Notes under the pieces: generated by a model | Told to the model about the DNA's origin: nothing | Databases searched by the model: none | Seen by the model: the letters and a program-made list of their open reading frames with translations, nothing else | Translations under genes and position numbers: made by a program | Assembly: GCA_028284045.1 (NCBI GenBank) | Contig: JANQSN010000006.1 | Coordinates: 1 to 64,000, forward strand | Direction: 5' to 3' | Length of the DNA stretch: 64,000 bases | Source: Alphaproteobacteria bacterium | GTDB taxonomy: Bacteria; Pseudomonadota; Alphaproteobacteria; DSM-16000; Inquilinaceae | In this document: in pieces, positions 42,808 to 52,959 of the stretch | Layout of the letters: each line of letters opens with the position of its first letter | Numbering within the stretch: position 1 is the first letter of the stretch

Positions 42808-43497
42808 ATGGCGGCCATGGCATCCTTGCGGCTGGCGCTGTTCGACTGCGACGGCACCCTGGTCGACAGCCAGCATCTGATTGTCCGCGCCGCGCTGGAC
42901 GCCTGGCAGGGGCTGGCGCTGCCGCCGCCCACCCCGGCGGCGATCCGCCATGTCGTCGGCTTGTCGCTGGACGACGCCATGGCGCGCCTGGCGCCCGGCA
43001 TCGCCCCGTCGCTGCAGGCGCGCCTGGCGGAGCGCTACCGGCGCCACTACACCGGCCTGCTCGCCGACGGCGCGCTCGAAGCGCCGCTGTTTCCCGGCAC
43101 GGTGGCGGCGCTCGACCGCCTGGCGGATGACGGCGTCCTGCTCGGCATCGCCACCGGCAAGTCGCGCCGCGGGCTGGAGGAGACGTTGCAGGCCCATGAC
43201 CTGGGCGGCCGGTTCGTCACGCTGCAGACCGCCGACCGGGCCCGCGGCAAGCCGGATCCGGACATGGTGCTGCGCGCGGCGGCGGAGACCGGGGTCGATC
43301 CGGGGGCGATCGCCGTCATCGGCGACACCGCCTATGACATGGCGATGGCGCGCGCCGGGGGGGCGCGGGCGATCGGCGTCGCCTGGGGTTACCATGCGCC
43401 GGAGGCACTGGACGCCGCCGGCGCCGAGTTGATCGCCCGCAGCTTCGACGACGTTCCCGCGGCGGTCGCGCGTCTGTTGCCTCCTGTCGTGTCATGA
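42808..43497 (+). CDS. HAD family phosphatase (phosphoglycolate phosphatase-like)
   Basis: A 229-residue HAD-IA hydrolase. Motif I is LALFDCDGTLVDSQH (nucleophile and acid Asp pair), motif II GIATGKSRRG, motif III with Lys in GKPDPDMVLRA, and motif IV VIGDTAYDMAMARAGG. The helical cap is the four-helix type of Gph-like phosphatases. Likely substrates are small phosphoesters such as 2-phosphoglycolate or UMP; not decidable here. Two starts are possible, 42808 and 42817; AGGA lies about 10 nt before the second. It overlaps the ATP12 gene by 4 bp (ATGA). Confidence 0.9.
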   Translation: MAAMASLRLALFDCDGTLVDSQHLIVRAALDAWQGLALPPPTPAAIRHVVGLSLDDAMARLAPGIAPSLQARLAERYRRHYTGLLADGALEAPLFPGTVAALDRLADDGVLLGIATGKSRRGLEETLQAHDLGGRFVTLQTADRARGKPDPDMVLRAAAETGVDPGAIAVIGDTAYDMAMARAGGARAIGVAWGYHAPEALDAAGAELIARSFDDVPAAVARLLPPVVS

Positions 43498-44222
43498 CGG
43501 ACAAGGCGCTGAAGCGCTTCTACCGCACCGCCGCGGCGGTCGCCGGCGACGACGGGCACCGGGTGACGCTGGACGGCCGGCCGGTGCGGACGCCGGGCAA
43601 GCGGGCGCTGGTCCTGCCGACCGCGGCGCTGGCGGCGGCGGTCGCCGCGGAGTGGCAGGACCAAGGCGACACCGTGGTGCCGGACAGCATGGCGCTGATG
43701 CAGCTTGCCTGCACGGCGATCGATCGCGTGGCACCGGTCCGCCCGGCGATCGTCGAGCGCGTCGCCGCCTATGGCGAGACCGACTTGCTGTGCCACCGCG
43801 CCGATGCCCCGGCGGCGCTGGTCGACCGCCAGGCCGCGCTGTGGCAGCCGCCGCTAGATTGGGCGGCGGCGACGCTGGGCATTCGCCTGACCGTGACCAC
43901 CGGCATCCTCGCGGTCGACCAGCCGCCCGAGGCGCTGGCGGGGCTTGCCGCCCGGCTGGGGGCGCTCGACGACTTCCGATTGGCCGCCGCGGCCCAGGTC
44001 ACCGGGGCGCTGGGCTCCGTCATGCTGGCGCTGTGCCTGGTGCAGGGCCGGCTGTCGCCCGCCGCGGCGACCGACGCGGCCTTCCTGGACGAGGACTTCC
44101 AAGCCGAACGCTGGGGCCAGGATGCGGAGGCCGCGGCGCGCCGCGCGGCGATCGCGGCGGAGGTGGCAACGGCCGCGCGCCTGATCGACCTGCTGGGCGG
44201 ACTGCCCGCGACGGCCGCGTAG
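43494..44222 (+). CDS. ATP12 family F1-ATPase assembly chaperone
   Basis: A 242-residue protein beginning TDKALKRFYRTAAAVAGDDG. The N-terminal beta-domain has VTLDGRPVRTPGKRALVLPT, the family opening, and PDSMALMQLACTAIDRV follows. The C-terminal helical domain includes GETDLLCHRADAP and ALGSVMLALCLVQGRLS. ATP12 binds the alpha subunit of F1 during ATP synthase assembly. It is translationally coupled to the upstream HAD phosphatase (4-bp overlap), a common alphaproteobacterial arrangement. Confidence 0.92.
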   Translation: MTDKALKRFYRTAAAVAGDDGHRVTLDGRPVRTPGKRALVLPTAALAAAVAAEWQDQGDTVVPDSMALMQLACTAIDRVAPVRPAIVERVAAYGETDLLCHRADAPAALVDRQAALWQPPLDWAAATLGIRLTVTTGILAVDQPPEALAGLAARLGALDDFRLAAAAQVTGALGSVMLALCLVQGRLSPAAATDAAFLDEDFQAERWGQDAEAAARRAAIAAEVATAARLIDLLGGLPATAA

Positions 44223-44517
44223 GCGCAACCGGCGCCGACCTCATCGGTCACCAGGGCTGGTTGCCGGGCGAAGTGGTCTCGCAAGTGCACAATGTCCGTG
44301 CTAAGACGGACGCCCGGGAGCGGAGTGCCCGAAGCTCCCCCCGATATCGCCGCGGTTGCGCCGTGGCCGCTACCCGCGTTCCCGCCGCTCTTCGCGCCGA
44401 CGCGGACGGTGGTCGCCGACCCGGCCGGGGCCGCCTCCCCCACGGTCCGATCTCTGACGGTGCTGGCCCACAGCGGCCGCGGCGCCGCCAATAGTTTGTC
44501 TGGGAGGAACCCGAACG

Positions 44518-46050
<1,533 letters not shown>

Positions 46051-46061
46051 GGGTCGTGTCG

Positions 46062-46277
46062 ATGCCTGCCGTCCAGACGATGAGCGATGCGCGCCGCCGG
46101 CGCTCACACCTCCTGAACCACATGATCGCGTATTTCGCGGTGCTGGTGGTGATCACGCCGATCAATGCCTGGCTCGACCCCGAGACGCCCTGGTTCCTGC
46201 TGCTCGCGGTGGGCTGGGGGGCGCCGCTGGCGGTGCATACCGCCTGGGCGATGGGGCTGTTCGATCGCAAACGCTAG
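46062..46277 (+). CDS. 2TM domain protein
   Basis: A 71-residue membrane protein between pccB and pccA. It has an Arg-rich N-terminus (DARRRRSHLLNHMIAYFAVL), a first hydrophobic helix, the short loop INAWLDPETPWFL, then a second helix ending WGAPLAVHTAWAMGLFDRKR. This is the 2TM family pattern, in which a Trp/Phe-rich helix ends in a G-[LIV]-[FW]-x-R-K-[KR]-like tail. The function is unknown. It starts 12 bp after the pccB stop and 60 bp before pccA, so it is part of the operon. A GTG at 46056 is an alternative start. Confidence 0.85.
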   Translation: MPAVQTMSDARRRRSHLLNHMIAYFAVLVVITPINAWLDPETPWFLLLAVGWGAPLAVHTAWAMGLFDRKR

Positions 46278-46337
46278 CCGCCGGCGCCGCCTGAGGGCGG
46301 CGCGCGGCCGACAAGAAGAGTCGAAGGGGATGCGTCC

Positions 46338-48341
46338 ATGTTCTCCAAGATCCTGATCGCCAATCGCGGCGAGATCGCCTGCCGGGTCATCCGCACGGCG
46401 CGCCGCATGGGGATCGCCACCGTGGCCGTCTATTCCGAGCCGGATCGCGACGCGTTGCACGTCCGCATGGCCGACGAGGCGGTGGCGATCGGCCCCGCCG
46501 CCAGCGCGGAAAGCTATCTGCGCGGCGACCGCATCATCGAGGCCTGCCGCCAGACCGGCGCCCAGGCGGTGCATCCCGGCTACGGCTTCCTGTCGGAGAA
46601 CCCGGGCTTCTCCCAGGCGCTGGAGGAGGCGGGCATCGCCTTCATCGGCCCGCCCTCGAGTGCCGTGGCGGCGATGGGCGACAAGCTGGCATCCAAGCGC
46701 CTGGCGAAGGAGGCCGGCGTCAGCACGGTGCCCGGCCATCCCGACGCCATCAGCGATGTCGACCAGGCGGTCGAGATCGCCGACGGCATCGGCTATCCGG
46801 TAATGCTGAAGGCGTCGGCCGGCGGCGGCGGCAAGGGCATGCGCGTGACCCACTCCGCCCAGGAGGTGCGCGAGGGGTTGAAGGCGGTGATGAGCGAGGC
46901 CGCCGCCAGCTTCGGCGACGACCGCGTGCTGATCGAGAAATTCGTGGAGGAGCCGCGCCACATCGAGATCCAGGTGCTGGCCGACGCGCATGGCAACACC
47001 GTCTATCTGGGCGAGCGCGAATGCTCCATCCAGCGCCGCCACCAGAAGGTCTTGGAGGAGGCGCCGTCGCCCTTCCTGGACCCGGCGACCCGCAAGGCGA
47101 TGGGCGAGCAGTCGGTGGCGCTGGCCAGGGCCGTCGGCTACCGCTCCGCCGGCACGGTGGAATTCATCGTCGACAAGAACCGTAACTTTTACTTCTTGGA
47201 GATGAATACGCGGCTACAGGTGGAGCATCCGGTGACCGAGCTGGTGACCGGCCTCGACCTGGTAGAGCTGATGATCCGCGTGGCCAATGGCGAGCCGCTG
47301 CCGTTCGAGCAGTCGGAGGTCAAGCTGAACGGCTGGGCCCTGGAGGCGCGCTTCTATGCGGAGGATCCCGAACGCGGGTTCCTGCCGTCCACCGGCCGGC
47401 TGCGCCGCTATGTCGAGCCGGAGCAGACCAAGAACGTGCGCATCGACAGCGGCGTGTTCGAGGGCGGGGAGATCTCCATCTACTACGACCCGATGGTCGC
47501 CAAGGTGGTCACCTACGGGCTCGACCGGGCCGCGGCCATCGGCCATATGCGCCACGCGTTGGACGGCTTCTATGTCCGCGGCATCCGCCACAATCTCAGC
47601 TTCCTGGCGGCGCTGATGGTGCATCCGCGCTTCATGGAAGGGCGGATGACCACCAACTTCATCGCCGAGGAGTATCCCGACGGCTTCGCGCCGATCACGC
47701 TGGAACCCGCGGCGCTGAAGCGGATCGTCGCCGTGGTCGCGGCGATGCACCGCCAGCGCGCCGAGCGCAACCGCCGGGTGACCGGCCAAATCCCCGGCCA
47801 TGTCTCCAAGGTCTCCAGCGACTGGGTGGTGCGCCTGGACCGGCAGAACTGGCCGGTGAAGATGACGCCGATGGAAGGCGGCTACGAGGTGGTGATCGAC
47901 GGGGCGCCGCACGCCGTGGTCAACCACTGGTCGCGCGACCGGGCCTGGGAGGTCGGCCAGCCGCTCTATGACGGCGTCGTCGACGGCCACCGCATGATCG
48001 TGCAGGTCGACAGCACCGGCGTCGGCTACCGCCTGTTCCATGGCGGGGCGGAGATGACGGCGTTGGTGCTGACGCCGAAAGCGGCGGCGCTGGCCGACCT
48101 GATGCCGATCAAGCAGCCGCCGGACCTGACCAAGTACCTGCTGTCGCCGATGCCCGGTCTTCTGGTATCAATTGCTGTCGAGCCCGGACAGAAAGTCGTG
48201 CCGGGTCAGGAATTGGCGGTGGTCGAGGCAATGAAGATGCTGAATGTCCTGCGGGCGGAGCGGGACAGCGAAGTGTTGGAGCTGCATGCCAGCCCCGGCG
48301 ACAGCCTGTCGGTGGATCAGAAGATCCTGGAGTTCAAGTGA
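46338..48341 (+). CDS. pccA: propionyl-CoA carboxylase alpha subunit (biotin carboxylase + BCCP)
   Basis: A 667-residue protein. The biotin carboxylase domain includes ILIANRGEIACRVIRTARRM, VHPGYGFLSENPGF, MLKASAGGGGKGMRVTHSAQ and FLEMNTRLQVEHPVTELVTG. A BT domain (about 480-590) joins it to a C-terminal biotinyl domain with the biotinylation site VVEAMKMLNVLRAERD (Lys in the second E-A-M-K-M). It carboxylates biotin with ATP and bicarbonate, then PccB passes CO2 to propionyl-CoA. Upstream are pccB and the 2TM gene in the same operon. Confidence 0.96.
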   Translation: MFSKILIANRGEIACRVIRTARRMGIATVAVYSEPDRDALHVRMADEAVAIGPAASAESYLRGDRIIEACRQTGAQAVHPGYGFLSENPGFSQALEEAGIAFIGPPSSAVAAMGDKLASKRLAKEAGVSTVPGHPDAISDVDQAVEIADGIGYPVMLKASAGGGGKGMRVTHSAQEVREGLKAVMSEAAASFGDDRVLIEKFVEEPRHIEIQVLADAHGNTVYLGERECSIQRRHQKVLEEAPSPFLDPATRKAMGEQSVALARAVGYRSAGTVEFIVDKNRNFYFLEMNTRLQVEHPVTELVTGLDLVELMIRVANGEPLPFEQSEVKLNGWALEARFYAEDPERGFLPSTGRLRRYVEPEQTKNVRIDSGVFEGGEISIYYDPMVAKVVTYGLDRAAAIGHMRHALDGFYVRGIRHNLSFLAALMVHPRFMEGRMTTNFIAEEYPDGFAPITLEPAALKRIVAVVAAMHRQRAERNRRVTGQIPGHVSKVSSDWVVRLDRQNWPVKMTPMEGGYEVVIDGAPHAVVNHWSRDRAWEVGQPLYDGVVDGHRMIVQVDSTGVGYRLFHGGAEMTALVLTPKAAALADLMPIKQPPDLTKYLLSPMPGLLVSIAVEPGQKVVPGQELAVVEAMKMLNVLRAERDSEVLELHASPGDSLSVDQKILEFK

Positions 48342-48381
48342 GGTCGACGGTCGGCCTGAGCGCGGGTGCGCCGCGCCGCCG

Positions 48382-48681
48382 GTGGTGCGGTTGAGCGATC
48401 GGGCGCGCCAGGCGGTTCGGCTGGTGGTCAGCGGCCGGGTGCAGGGCGTGGGTTTCCGCTGGTGGACGGTGGCGGAGGCCAAGCGCCTCGGGCTCGACGG
48501 ATGGGTGCGCAACCGCCGTGAGGGCACGGTGGAAGCGGTGGTGGCCGGACCGCCGGACGCGGTCGGGCAGATGATTGCCGCCTGTCGGCAAGGGCCGGTA
48601 TCCGCCCGGGTCGACGACTTGACCGTGGGCGATGCCACGGACCCCGGCAGGATCGGTTTCAGGGAGGAAGCGACCCGATGA
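48382..48681 (+). CDS. acylphosphatase
   Basis: A 99-residue protein with the acylphosphatase signature RLVVSGRVQGVGFRWWTVAE (Arg26 of the phosphate loop) and LDGWVRNRREGTVEAVVAG (Asn44). It hydrolyses carboxyl-phosphate bonds. The start is ambiguous: GTG at 48382 or 48385, or TTG at 48391; no ATG is available. It follows pccA by 40 bp and overlaps the next gene by 4 bp (ATGA), so it is translationally coupled to that gene. This is a frequent companion of pccA in alphaproteobacteria. Confidence 0.9.
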   Translation: MVRLSDRARQAVRLVVSGRVQGVGFRWWTVAEAKRLGLDGWVRNRREGTVEAVVAGPPDAVGQMIAACRQGPVSARVDDLTVGDATDPGRIGFREEATR

Positions 48682-49556
48682 GTCATGCCCTGTTGGTGGC
48701 CGACGACCCGTCGCACGCCGAGGCCGTGCAGCGGCTGGTCGACGGGCAGGACGATCTGTCCGTGGAGATCATGGCCGGTTTGGACGCGGTGCCCGGTCGG
48801 CTTGCCCAGGGCGGGATCGATGTCGTGCTGTTCGATGCCGGCGGCGCTGCGCCGCCATCCTTGGAAGGACTGGCCGGGATCTCCAGCGGCGGCGCGGATG
48901 TCCCGGTGATCGTGCTCTATGACGCCCAGGACGGCGGCGGGGCCGGCGGCGATGTCGAACGCCGCGCGGTGGAGGCCGGGGCCGGCGACGCGCTGGCCTG
49001 GGGCGACCTGACGCCCGCGCTGTTGCGCCGGGCGGTGCGCTATTGCATCGAGGGTGCCCAGTCGCGCCGCAACCTGGCGCAGCTTGCGCTGATCGACGGC
49101 GATACCGGGCTGGCGCGGTCGCCGCTCTATTGGGAGATCCTGTCGCTGGCGGTGCGGCGGGCGCGACGGAACCAGGACTTCCTGGCCGTGCTGGCGGTGC
49201 ATCTCGACAATGTCGACAAGGCCGCCGATCCCCGCGCCGCGCTGCGCGAGGCGGCACAGCGCCTGTCCAGCCTGCTGCGCGCCAGCGACACGGTCAGCCG
49301 GTTCGACGGCGACGTGCTGATGGTGCTGGTGGAGAGCATGCCGCGGGTGGAGGACATCCAGACCGTGGCGGAGAAGATCATCGAGAAGGTGTCGGAGCCG
49401 ATGGCGATCGACGGAGCGTCCATCGAGATCACCCCGAGCGTCGGCATCAGCATGTTCCCGACGGTGTCGGTGTCGGCGGAAGGGCTGGTGGGCGACGCCA
49501 CCGGTGCCATGTCCGCGGCGGTCGAGGACGGCGGCGCGATCTTCAAGTTCGCCTGA
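48678..49556 (+). CDS. REC-like + degenerate GGDEF protein
   Basis: A 292-residue protein. The N-terminal 120 residues look like a receiver domain (ALLVADDPSHAEAVQRLVDG, VVLFDAGG with Asp53) but the rest is atypical. The C-terminal part aligns with a GGDEF fold (FLAVLAVHLDNVDK, then SRFDGDVLMVLVESMPRVED and ITPSVGISMFP), where the catalytic GGDEF is replaced by F-D-G-D-V. It is therefore unlikely to make c-di-GMP and may be a receptor or a structural regulator. It overlaps acylphosphatase by 4 bp. Confidence 0.8.
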   Translation: MSHALLVADDPSHAEAVQRLVDGQDDLSVEIMAGLDAVPGRLAQGGIDVVLFDAGGAAPPSLEGLAGISSGGADVPVIVLYDAQDGGGAGGDVERRAVEAGAGDALAWGDLTPALLRRAVRYCIEGAQSRRNLAQLALIDGDTGLARSPLYWEILSLAVRRARRNQDFLAVLAVHLDNVDKAADPRAALREAAQRLSSLLRASDTVSRFDGDVLMVLVESMPRVEDIQTVAEKIIEKVSEPMAIDGASIEITPSVGISMFPTVSVSAEGLVGDATGAMSAAVEDGGAIFKFA

Positions 49557-49569
49557 CGTCCGGCGCGTC

Positions 49570-50220
49570 TCAACCGGCGGGGGCGGTCGCCGTTTGGTGG
49601 GCTTCCAGGATCGCCAGACGCAGGAAGTCCGACGGCTGGGCGCCGACGGCGATGCTGGTGCCGATGGCGAAATGCGGCACGCCGGCGATGCCGCGGGCAT
49701 AGGCCGCGGTCTCCAACAGACGCACGTTGTCGGCGTCCTCGTCGCTGGCGAGGAAGGCCCGCACCGCGTCGGCGTCGAGCCCCGCTTCACCGGCGATGTC
49801 GGCCAGCACCGCGGGATCGCCGATATCCCGGCCTTCGACGAAATAGGCCTGCAGTAGCGCCTCCGCCACCGCCTGCTGGCGGCCGTCGCGGGCGGCCAGC
49901 AGCGACAGGCGGTGGGCGTCGAAGGTGTTCGGCGTGCGGGTCATCCGCTCATAATCGAAGACGACGCCGTCCGGGGCCCCGGCGGCGATGGTCTGCGCGT
50001 CCAGCGCCTGGGACCGCTCCCAGCTTCCGAATTTCCCCGTGCGGTAGGTCCGCCGGTCGATACCCTCTTTCGGCATGTCGGGATTGAGCTGGAAGGGCAG
50101 CCATTGTGTGACCACCTCGACCTCCGCCGGCAGGCCTTCGATGGCCAGCGCCAGCCGCCGGCTGCCGATCAGGCACCACGGACAGATGAAGTCCGAGGTC
50201 AGCCGCACGGTCACGCTCAT
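49570..50220 (-). CDS. DsbA family oxidoreductase (FrnE-like)
   Basis: A 216-residue thioredoxin-fold protein without a signal peptide, so cytoplasmic. The active site is SDFICPWCLIGSRRLALAIE, with C-x2-C (Cys-Pro-Trp-Cys). The helical insert FGSWERSQALDAQTIAAG is typical, and the cis-Pro loop is GIAGVPHFAIG. FrnE-like proteins are disulfide isomerases/2-hydroxychromene-2-carboxylate isomerase relatives. I chose the ATG at 50220, where homology starts. It converges on the degenerate GGDEF gene, with 13 bp between stops. Confidence 0.88.
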   Translation of the reverse strand: MSVTVRLTSDFICPWCLIGSRRLALAIEGLPAEVEVVTQWLPFQLNPDMPKEGIDRRTYRTGKFGSWERSQALDAQTIAAGAPDGVVFDYERMTRTPNTFDAHRLSLLAARDGRQQAVAEALLQAYFVEGRDIGDPAVLADIAGEAGLDADAVRAFLASDEDADNVRLLETAAYARGIAGVPHFAIGTSIAVGAQPSDFLRLAILEAHQTATAPAG

Positions 50221-50281
50221 GCATCGCCTCCTGTCCTGGTCGTGCGTGGTGGCCATCTGGAAGACGGCCCGGCACCAGTCC

Positions 50282-50569
50282 TCAAAGATGGCGCCCCAAG
50301 TCGACGTCTTCGCGCAGAACCCGGACGATCAAGACATAATCAGTCTCGATTCTGTAGATGATGTGGTGCTTCGCATGCCGATGAATCCGCACCGGTGGTC
50401 TGTACTGCGGTCGTTCGACCGCAAGGCGCGGGTTGTCGGCAATCAGCGTGATCGCGTGTCGCAGGCTTCGTTCATAGCGTTCCGCCCGCCTTAAACCGAA
50501 GTTCCGGCATCCGTAGAGATAGCAGTCGATGATGTCCGCGTCGGCTCGGGACGTGAACCTAACCTTCAT
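50282..50569 (-). CDS. parE: ParE/RelE-type toxin
   Basis: A 95-residue RelE/ParE superfamily toxin. It begins MKVRFTSRADADIIDCYLYG, contains FGLRRAERYERSLRHAITLI and RPPVRIHRHAKHHIIYRIET, and ends DYVLIVRVLREDVDLGRHL. The last block, hydrophobic strand then L-[RH]-x-x-D-[VIL], is the ParE ending. ParE toxins target DNA gyrase; RelE-like ones cut mRNA. It overlaps the antitoxin by 11 bp. Confidence 0.9.
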   Translation of the reverse strand: MKVRFTSRADADIIDCYLYGCRNFGLRRAERYERSLRHAITLIADNPRLAVERPQYRPPVRIHRHAKHHIIYRIETDYVLIVRVLREDVDLGRHL

Positions 50570-50810
50570 TTGCGATTGTGGCGGTCGCGCGCTCTCGTGC
50601 CTCGGCGAGGATGTCATCAAGGGTCCGTGGGCTGATCCCGCTGGCCAGGCCTTCATCGATCGCGGCCTGAAGGTCGCCGGCGCGGACCGCCTGATCGCGG
50701 CGGATCAACTCACCCAAATACTCATCGGTCGTCGCATAGCGTCCGGCGCGAACCTGGGCTTCGCACCAGTCCCTCAATCCGTCAGGCAAGGCGATGCGCA
50801 TCTCCGCCAT
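50559..50810 (-). CDS. parD: ParD antitoxin
   Basis: An 83-residue antitoxin. The ribbon-helix-helix N-terminus is MRIALPDGLRDWCEAQVRAG, then RYATTDEYLGELIRRD, typical of ParD/CopG-like proteins. The C-terminal ISPRTLDDILAEARER would wrap on the toxin. It precedes ParE with an 11-bp overlap, the usual operon order. It presumably represses its own promoter. Confidence 0.9.
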   Translation of the reverse strand: MAEMRIALPDGLRDWCEAQVRAGRYATTDEYLGELIRRDQAVRAGDLQAAIDEGLASGISPRTLDDILAEARERATATIANEG

Positions 50811-50910
50811 GACCTTTCCTTCATCCTAATCCTCGTTCCCCATGGCGACACCGTAGACCCTTTTCGGGTGGCGGTGAGAGGAGAGTTTGGTCGCCAGCCT
50901 CACGCCAGCG

Positions 50911-52092
50911 TCAAGACGCCAGCGTCAAGGCGCCGTCGTTGATCAGGTCGGCGAGCAGGGCGAGCGCCGCGTCGTCGTCGGCCCGGGCGGCGAGGACGGA
51001 CGCATCCGGGGTCGGGTTGCCGGCCAGATGGCGGGCGAGATCGGCCAACCGGCCCGGACAGTCATAGCGTTCGCCATTGGCGTAGAGGGTGACGCCGTCC
51101 GGTGCGGCGACGGTGGCCAGGCGCGCCCCGCCGGGCCGCCGCAGGACGGCCCCGGTGGCGAGCCAGCCGCGCACCGTCGCGGCGTCCGCCGGGTCGTCGG
51201 GCACGGCCAGCGCGTCGGGCACCTTCGGTTCCGTCACCTCCCGCGCAAACGCGTCGGCCATCAGCGCGGGATCGTCGAGCAGCGACAGGACCAGCCGCCG
51301 CGCATGCGCCAGCGCGGCCGGGGAGATCGCGCCGGCATCGTCCTGAACCGGCGGTTCCGGGTCGCCGTAGAGAGCGTCGCCGGCGGGTGACATCGCCGCC
51401 TGATGGGCGAGCGCCAGCGCCAGGGCGCCGACGGACGGCGCGCGCCAGCCGATGGAATAGGTGACGCAAGACTCCAGCGCCTCGCCATCATGGGCCACAC
51501 CCGGCGGCAGGTAGAGCATGTCGCCGGGGTCGAGCACATGCGTCTCGGCGACCGGCATGTCGGCCAGCAGCTTCAGGCGCGGGTGATCCCGCTCCGGCCC
51601 GTTGTCGCCGCCGACCGGGCCGACCCGCCAGCGCCGGCGGCCCCGCCCCTGCAGGAGAAACACGTCATAGCGGTCGACATGCGGCCCAACGCCGCCCCCG
51701 GGCGCGGCATGGCTGACCATCACGTCCTCGCGCCGCCAGGTGGGCAGGAAGGCGAAACGGTCGGCCAGCGCGGCGACGGCGGGCACCCAGGCGTCCACCG
51801 ACTGCACCAGCAGGGTCCAGTCGCGTTTGGGCAGGCGGGCCAGCCGGCTGGGCGCGAAGGGGCCGTCCTCCACGGTCCAGTCATCGGTCCTGTCTGGGCC
51901 TCGGCCGGCGCGGCGGCGCACCAGGCGGCTTTCCACCGCCGGATCGCCGGCAAGCGCCGCCAGATCGTCGCGGTCCAGTGGCCCGTCGAACCCGGGCAGG
52001 GCCTGGCGAACCAGCAGCGGCCGGCGCTGCCATATCTGGGTGAGGAACTGGTGGGGGGAAATCGCCCCGAGCGACACCGGCGACGGCGTCAT
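50911..52092 (-). CDS. cupin/JmjC oxygenase, ribosomal protein uL16 arginine hydroxylase-like (RoxA/YcfD)
   Basis: A 393-residue 2-oxoglutarate/Fe(II) oxygenase. It opens like YcfD: FLTQIWQRRPLLVRQALPGF. The metal site is GVGPHVDRYDVFLLQGRGRR (H-x-D), then GDMLYLPPGVAHDGEA (distal His). The C-terminal half has a helical dimerisation region and a winged-helix-like end. E. coli YcfD hydroxylates Arg81 of uL16; this family is the best guess. It sits alone after the ParDE genes. Another ribosomal substrate cannot be excluded. Confidence 0.85.
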   Translation of the reverse strand: MTPSPVSLGAISPHQFLTQIWQRRPLLVRQALPGFDGPLDRDDLAALAGDPAVESRLVRRRAGRGPDRTDDWTVEDGPFAPSRLARLPKRDWTLLVQSVDAWVPAVAALADRFAFLPTWRREDVMVSHAAPGGGVGPHVDRYDVFLLQGRGRRRWRVGPVGGDNGPERDHPRLKLLADMPVAETHVLDPGDMLYLPPGVAHDGEALESCVTYSIGWRAPSVGALALALAHQAAMSPAGDALYGDPEPPVQDDAGAISPAALAHARRLVLSLLDDPALMADAFAREVTEPKVPDALAVPDDPADAATVRGWLATGAVLRRPGGARLATVAAPDGVTLYANGERYDCPGRLADLARHLAGNPTPDASVLAARADDDAALALLADLINDGALTLAS

Positions 52093-52276
52093 GGCCGGTC
52101 GAGAGTCCGGAGTCTCAATCCATGGCGGGCAGACTTAGGGGCGGCCAAGGTCTGGCCCCGGGCAAGGGGATGGGCGCGCGCCGATGTCGGCACCCTGGGT
52201 TCGGTGTCTCCGGTCGTCTCGGGACGCCGTGTGGCCACGGGCCAAGCGGGTCCGGTAGATCGTCCTTGGCCGGCGG

Positions 52277-52489
52277 CTAGGCCGCGCGGCGCACGGCGGT
52301 CTTGGCGAGGACCGGCGTCTTCCCGCCGCTCATCGTCTGCAAAGCGAACGCGATCGCCGCGTCGCGGTCGACGAAGGGGCCGTGCCATGTCTCGTCGTCC
52401 GCGTTGCGAAACATCCACCCCTGCGGCGCCTGGGAGCGCCGGTATGTCACCACCGGATAGGTGAGGAGGATTTCACTATCGTCGACCAT
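52277..52489 (-). CDS. small protein of unknown function
   Basis: A 70-residue protein: VDDSEILLTYPVVTYRRSQA, then PQGWMFRNADDETWHGPF, VDRDAAIAFALQTMSGG. Reading on the minus strand, GGAGAA lies 6 nt before the ATG, so it is probably real. The W-x(3)-[DN]-x-x-x-[TE]-W-x-GP-[FY] pattern resembles small alphaproteobacterial domains of unknown function. It may be transcribed with or without the downstream oxygenase gene, 184 bp away. Confidence 0.65.
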   Translation of the reverse strand: MVDDSEILLTYPVVTYRRSQAPQGWMFRNADDETWHGPFVDRDAAIAFALQTMSGGKTPVLAKTAVRRAA

Positions 52490-52959
52490 GCGACTTCTCC
52501 AATTGACGTCGTCCAGCCCCCCTTTGGGCGCGGGGCCGTCCGCGGACCGCCCTAAGAGGTCCAGAAAATCACGATAGGATCAAGAGAGTCTAAACGCCGG
52601 CCCAACAATGTCACGCGGCAAGGGGCGGCTTCGCGAACCGATCGTGGGCGCGCCGGCCGCCGCCGGCCGGCTGGTCCCGGCCCGCGTCGCGTACGGCATC
52701 GTCGCCGGCCGGGCGATGTCCCACCCCGGCGGTGCCGCCGGCCGCGAATCGACCGCCGGGATGCCGGCAGGCCCCCGCCCTTACCCCGTCAGCCGCCACA
52801 GCCGCCCGCATCCCGCGTCATTCGGTAGCATCCGAAGCATTTCCCACATAAACAATCGCAAAATAGTATAGAGTAATGAAAACGGGGACACCGTTGGGAC
52901 CTAAACGCTTACGTAAATAAACCAATCAACCTTAAGACTCTTCTCTGGGGGCTCACCGC
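52490..52959. other. 470-bp upstream region of the DUF4914 gene
   Basis: The left two thirds is GC-rich with no convincing gene. From about 52840 to 52925 it is A/T-rich (CACATAAACAATCGC, TAGTATAGAGTAATG, TTACGTAAATAAACC) and likely holds the promoter(s) for the 52960 gene. GGGGG lies 6-10 nt before its ATG. A possible small frame at 52608-52871 gives low-complexity protein and is not called. Confidence 0.5.

Noticed and set aside
52608..52871. An 87-codon plus-strand frame upstream of the DUF4914 gene
   Set aside because: Low-complexity Arg/Pro/Gly product, no ribosome site, and it overlaps the likely promoter region.
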